Of a stretch of DNA of 64,000 bases, positions 62,005-64,000 are shown piece by piece. The DNA comes from JAUNBN01 sp036645935 (lineage in GTDB: Bacteria > Bacillota > Clostridia > Oscillospirales > Ruminococcaceae), in contig JAVXNE010000010.1 of assembly GCA_036645935.1 (NCBI GenBank), positions 1 to 64,000 on the forward strand, written 5' to 3'. The notes under the pieces are model-generated. The model was not told where the DNA came from and made no database searches. It saw only the letters and a list, made by a program, of their open reading frames with translations. How positions within the stretch are numbered: the first letter of the stretch is position 1; each line of letters begins with the position of its first letter. Position numbers and translations under genes: made by a program.

Positions 62005-63255
62005 ATGATTAAAATACTGGTCATAGCAGACGACTTTACCGGGGCGTTGGATACCGGCGTGAAGTTTTCCCAAAAGGGAATCGATACAAAGGTTGCATTC
62101 GGATGTGAATATGATTTCGCCGGCGAGTCGGTGGCTGTGCTTGTGCTCTGCCTCCCCACAAGACACCTCCCTTACCGTGAGGCCTATGAAATGGTGTGTC
62201 GCGTCGCCCTCAGAGCACAAATCGCCGGTGTTGAGATCTTGTTCAAAAAAACCGATTCGGCACTGCGCGGAAATGTGGGTGCAGAGCTCTCCGCTGTGCT
62301 CGACGGTTACGGCAAAGGCAGCGTGTGCTTTATGCCAGCCTTCCCCGCGATGAAGCGCATAACTGTGAACGGGATTCACTATATAGATGGTGTTCCTGTG
62401 GCGCAGAGCGTTTTCGGCTCGGATCCATTCGAACCGGTGACCGAAAGCTATATACCCTGCTTGCTGCATAAGCAGTGCGATACCCCTATCGAGCTCGTGT
62501 CACGTGGGTGTTTGTGCGATATTTCCCTCGAAAAGAACGGTCTGATTTATCTCTTCGACGTTAAAACCGATGATGATTTAAACGAGTATGTATGCACAGT
62601 GCGTGACAAAGGCATGTTGCACCTTGTCGCAGGGTGCGCGGGAGTCGCAGATGTTCTGGCAAATTCACTCGACTTCAAGCGTGAAACAAAAGTTAATGAT
62701 CTCAAACGAGATGGCGGTCTGATAGTCGTGTGCGGAAGCATCAATCCCATCTCGTGCGAGCAGATGATCACCGCTGAAGCGTGCGGATACCGCAGGCTGA
62801 CGATTCCATATCAAGAGCTCATTTCGGACGATGTGCACGATTCAGCAGCCGAACGCGCAACGGTCGATTGGATAATTGAGGCTTACGCGGCCAGTGGCAA
62901 CTTGCTTATCAGCACGCAGAGGGTGCCAGATAACCTGTTTGCCCCTGAACGTGTCGAAGAGATGCAGGAAAAGCTCCGTCAGGTAATATCTGCCCGTGTT
63001 GGAGCGATACTAAAATCAGTGCTTGACAGCGGTACAGATGCTCGAATCATGATAATTGGCGGAGACACTCTGCTCGCGTTCCTCAAAGCTGTTTCCTGCA
63101 CCGAACTCAGGCCGATAGATGAACTTGCTCCCGGAACCGTTCGTTCAGTTATCCGCTATCATGGCAAGCCGGTCGAGCTCATAACCAAATCCGGTGGATT
63201 CGGCAACAAAAATCTTATCACCTCCTTGCTCGGACAACCCTGCCATGCGTCATAG
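62005..63255 (+). CDS. Four-carbon acid sugar kinase (DUF1537 / OtnK type)
   Basis: Kinase of 416 residues. The N-terminal ILVIADDFTGALDTG is the hallmark of the family and FKKTDSALRGNVGAEL is the sugar-acid binding region; GSINPISCEQM opens the nucleotide-binding half, and LVIIGGDT-like IMIIGGDTLLAFL and APGTVRS follow near the C-terminus. ATG at 62005 follows GGCGGTG at 8 bases. Family members phosphorylate D-threonate, D-erythronate and similar acids. The next gene is a PdxA homologue, the known partner that oxidises the 4-phosphate product. Confidence 0.9.
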   Translation: MIKILVIADDFTGALDTGVKFSQKGIDTKVAFGCEYDFAGESVAVLVLCLPTRHLPYREAYEMVCRVALRAQIAGVEILFKKTDSALRGNVGAELSAVLDGYGKGSVCFMPAFPAMKRITVNGIHYIDGVPVAQSVFGSDPFEPVTESYIPCLLHKQCDTPIELVSRGCLCDISLEKNGLIYLFDVKTDDDLNEYVCTVRDKGMLHLVAGCAGVADVLANSLDFKRETKVNDLKRDGGLIVVCGSINPISCEQMITAEACGYRRLTIPYQELISDDVHDSAAERATVDWIIEAYAASGNLLISTQRVPDNLFAPERVEEMQEKLRQVISARVGAILKSVLDSGTDARIMIIGGDTLLAFLKAVSCTELRPIDELAPGTVRSVIRYHGKPVELITKSGGFGNKNLITSLLGQPCHAS

Positions 63256-63320
63256 AAAATATTTTTTAGCTTACCGTGCAAAAGCAGCTCTATCATACAG
63301 CATTTGAAGGAGACACATAC

Positions 63321-64000
63321 ATGCAACAGCGACCAATCATAGGAATAACAATGGGCGACCCATTCGGCAACGGTCCGGAGATAACAGTCAAGGCGCTCAA
63401 CAACGAAGACGTCTATCGGCGCTGCAGACCACTTGTAATTGGTGACAGAACTTGCATGGAATATGCGCTCAAGATTGCCAAAAGGGTCTCAGGCATCGAG
63501 TTGAAGCTCAATGTTATAGGCTGTCCTTCACAGGGAAAGTATGCTTTCGGCATTATAGACCTCATCGATCTCGGCATCGTTCGGATGAATGACATCCCTG
63601 ATTTTCTCGACAATCCCGCCCCTTTCCGTATTGGAGCGAGCGCTCTCGGGGGAGAATCCGCTTTTGAGTATGTCAAAAAGGTCATCGAGCTTGCAATGGC
63701 GGGCTCCGTCGATGCTACCGTTACGAACGCCCTAAGCAAAGAGGCCATAAATATGGCGGGTCACCATTATTCCGGCCATACCGAAATATATGCCCACTAT
63801 ACAGACACGAACAAATACACGATGATGCTCGCTCACGGTGACTTGAGGGTTGTGCATGTTTCAACTCACGTTTCGCTTAGAGAAGCTTGTGACAGAGTTA
63901 AGAAAGAGCGCGTGCTCGACTGCATCAGGATAGCTAACGCGGGTTGCAAAGCGCTCGGAATAACAAATCCGAAGATAGGCGTCGCGGGGCTAAACCCCCA
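63321..64000 (+). CDS. pdxA2: PdxA2-like 4-phospho-sugar-acid dehydrogenase (3' end outside window)
   Basis: The first 226 codons are present and the frame is open to the window edge. The N-terminal GITMGDPFGNGPEITVK is the PdxA signature, ATVTNALSKEAI is the phosphate-binding stretch, and GHTEIYA has a zinc-binding histidine. AAGGAG lies 8 bases before the ATG. In tandem with a DUF1537 kinase, such enzymes oxidise and decarboxylate phosphorylated threonate or erythronate to dihydroxyacetone phosphate instead of making pyridoxine. Confidence 0.9.
   Translation, partial: MQQRPIIGITMGDPFGNGPEITVKALNNEDVYRRCRPLVIGDRTCMEYALKIAKRVSGIELKLNVIGCPSQGKYAFGIIDLIDLGIVRMNDIPDFLDNPAPFRIGASALGGESAFEYVKKVIELAMAGSVDATVTNALSKEAINMAGHHYSGHTEIYAHYTDTNKYTMMLAHGDLRVVHVSTHVSLREACDRVKKERVLDCIRIANAGCKALGITNPKIGVAGLNP

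Overview
The window looks like a chromosomal segment of an anaerobic Clostridia-class Firmicute, probably gut or sediment dwelling. The signs are strong AGGAGG-type ribosome sites with some TTG and GTG starts, a LexA box of the Bacillus/Clostridium type (GAAC-N4-GTTC), ISL3 and IS3 transposon remnants, and cytosolic iron-sulfur and flavin electron-transfer genes. The species cannot be named from sequence alone. No rRNA, tRNA or CRISPR was found.

Layout. (a) 1-4548: a three-gene sugar operon (DeoC-like aldolase, SDR dehydrogenase, FGGY kinase) with a good promoter and a palindromic operator. It sits beside a decayed SorC-type repressor gene and lies between two direct copies of an ISL3 transposase 3' end. 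(b) 5014-8187: a membrane Cache-PAS-GGDEF-GAF protein. (c) 8461-21048: an ArsR-type regulator with a cysteine tail, followed by 13 tightly packed or overlapping genes. These are a flavin oxidoreductase, a cysteine-rich ferredoxin, a membrane SRPBCC protein, HdrCBA, FlxDCBA, MenA, MenG and a polyprenyl diphosphate synthase. (d) 21460-22665: a Y-family polymerase with an SOS box. (e) 22926-23201: a DUF202 protein.

(f) 23358-39124: a 17-gene minus-strand catabolic operon. It holds transaldolase, DeoC, a TIM-barrel epimerase, a Gfo/Idh dehydrogenase, a NitT/TauT-type ABC importer with two ATPases and two permeases, split transketolase, RpiB, glucose-6-phosphate isomerase, a ROK regulator, a TauE/SafE exporter, a NagB-like protein and TpiA. 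It has no sugar kinase. A divergent M42 peptidase and a LarA-like racemase lie on the plus strand. (g) 42697-44281: an ECF sigma factor and a DUF4179-like membrane partner. (h) 44750-59163: three very large soluble hybrid histidine kinases and a REC-GGDEF-EAL-PAS-REC-GGDEF-PAS protein, with a degenerate minisatellite of about 550 bp between two of the kinases. (i) 60030-64000: a PrpR-like regulator that has lost the sigma-54 loop, divergent from a four-carbon acid sugar kinase (DUF1537) and a PdxA-like dehydrogenase that runs off the window.

How it may work together. Region (c) would pass electrons from NAD(P)H through FlxA and FlxB/C, FlxD and HdrA, with HdrBC as the second output, as in the known FlxABCD-HdrABC complexes. 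The unusual point is that quinone tail and ring-prenylation genes are in the same transcript. Region (f) looks like a self-contained non-oxidative sugar-phosphate shunt fed by an importer of the sulfonate class. A sulfosugar or similar substrate that needs no phosphorylation is a reasonable but unproven reading. The two strongest leads are the asymmetric ATPase pair of that importer and the Flx-Hdr-quinone operon.
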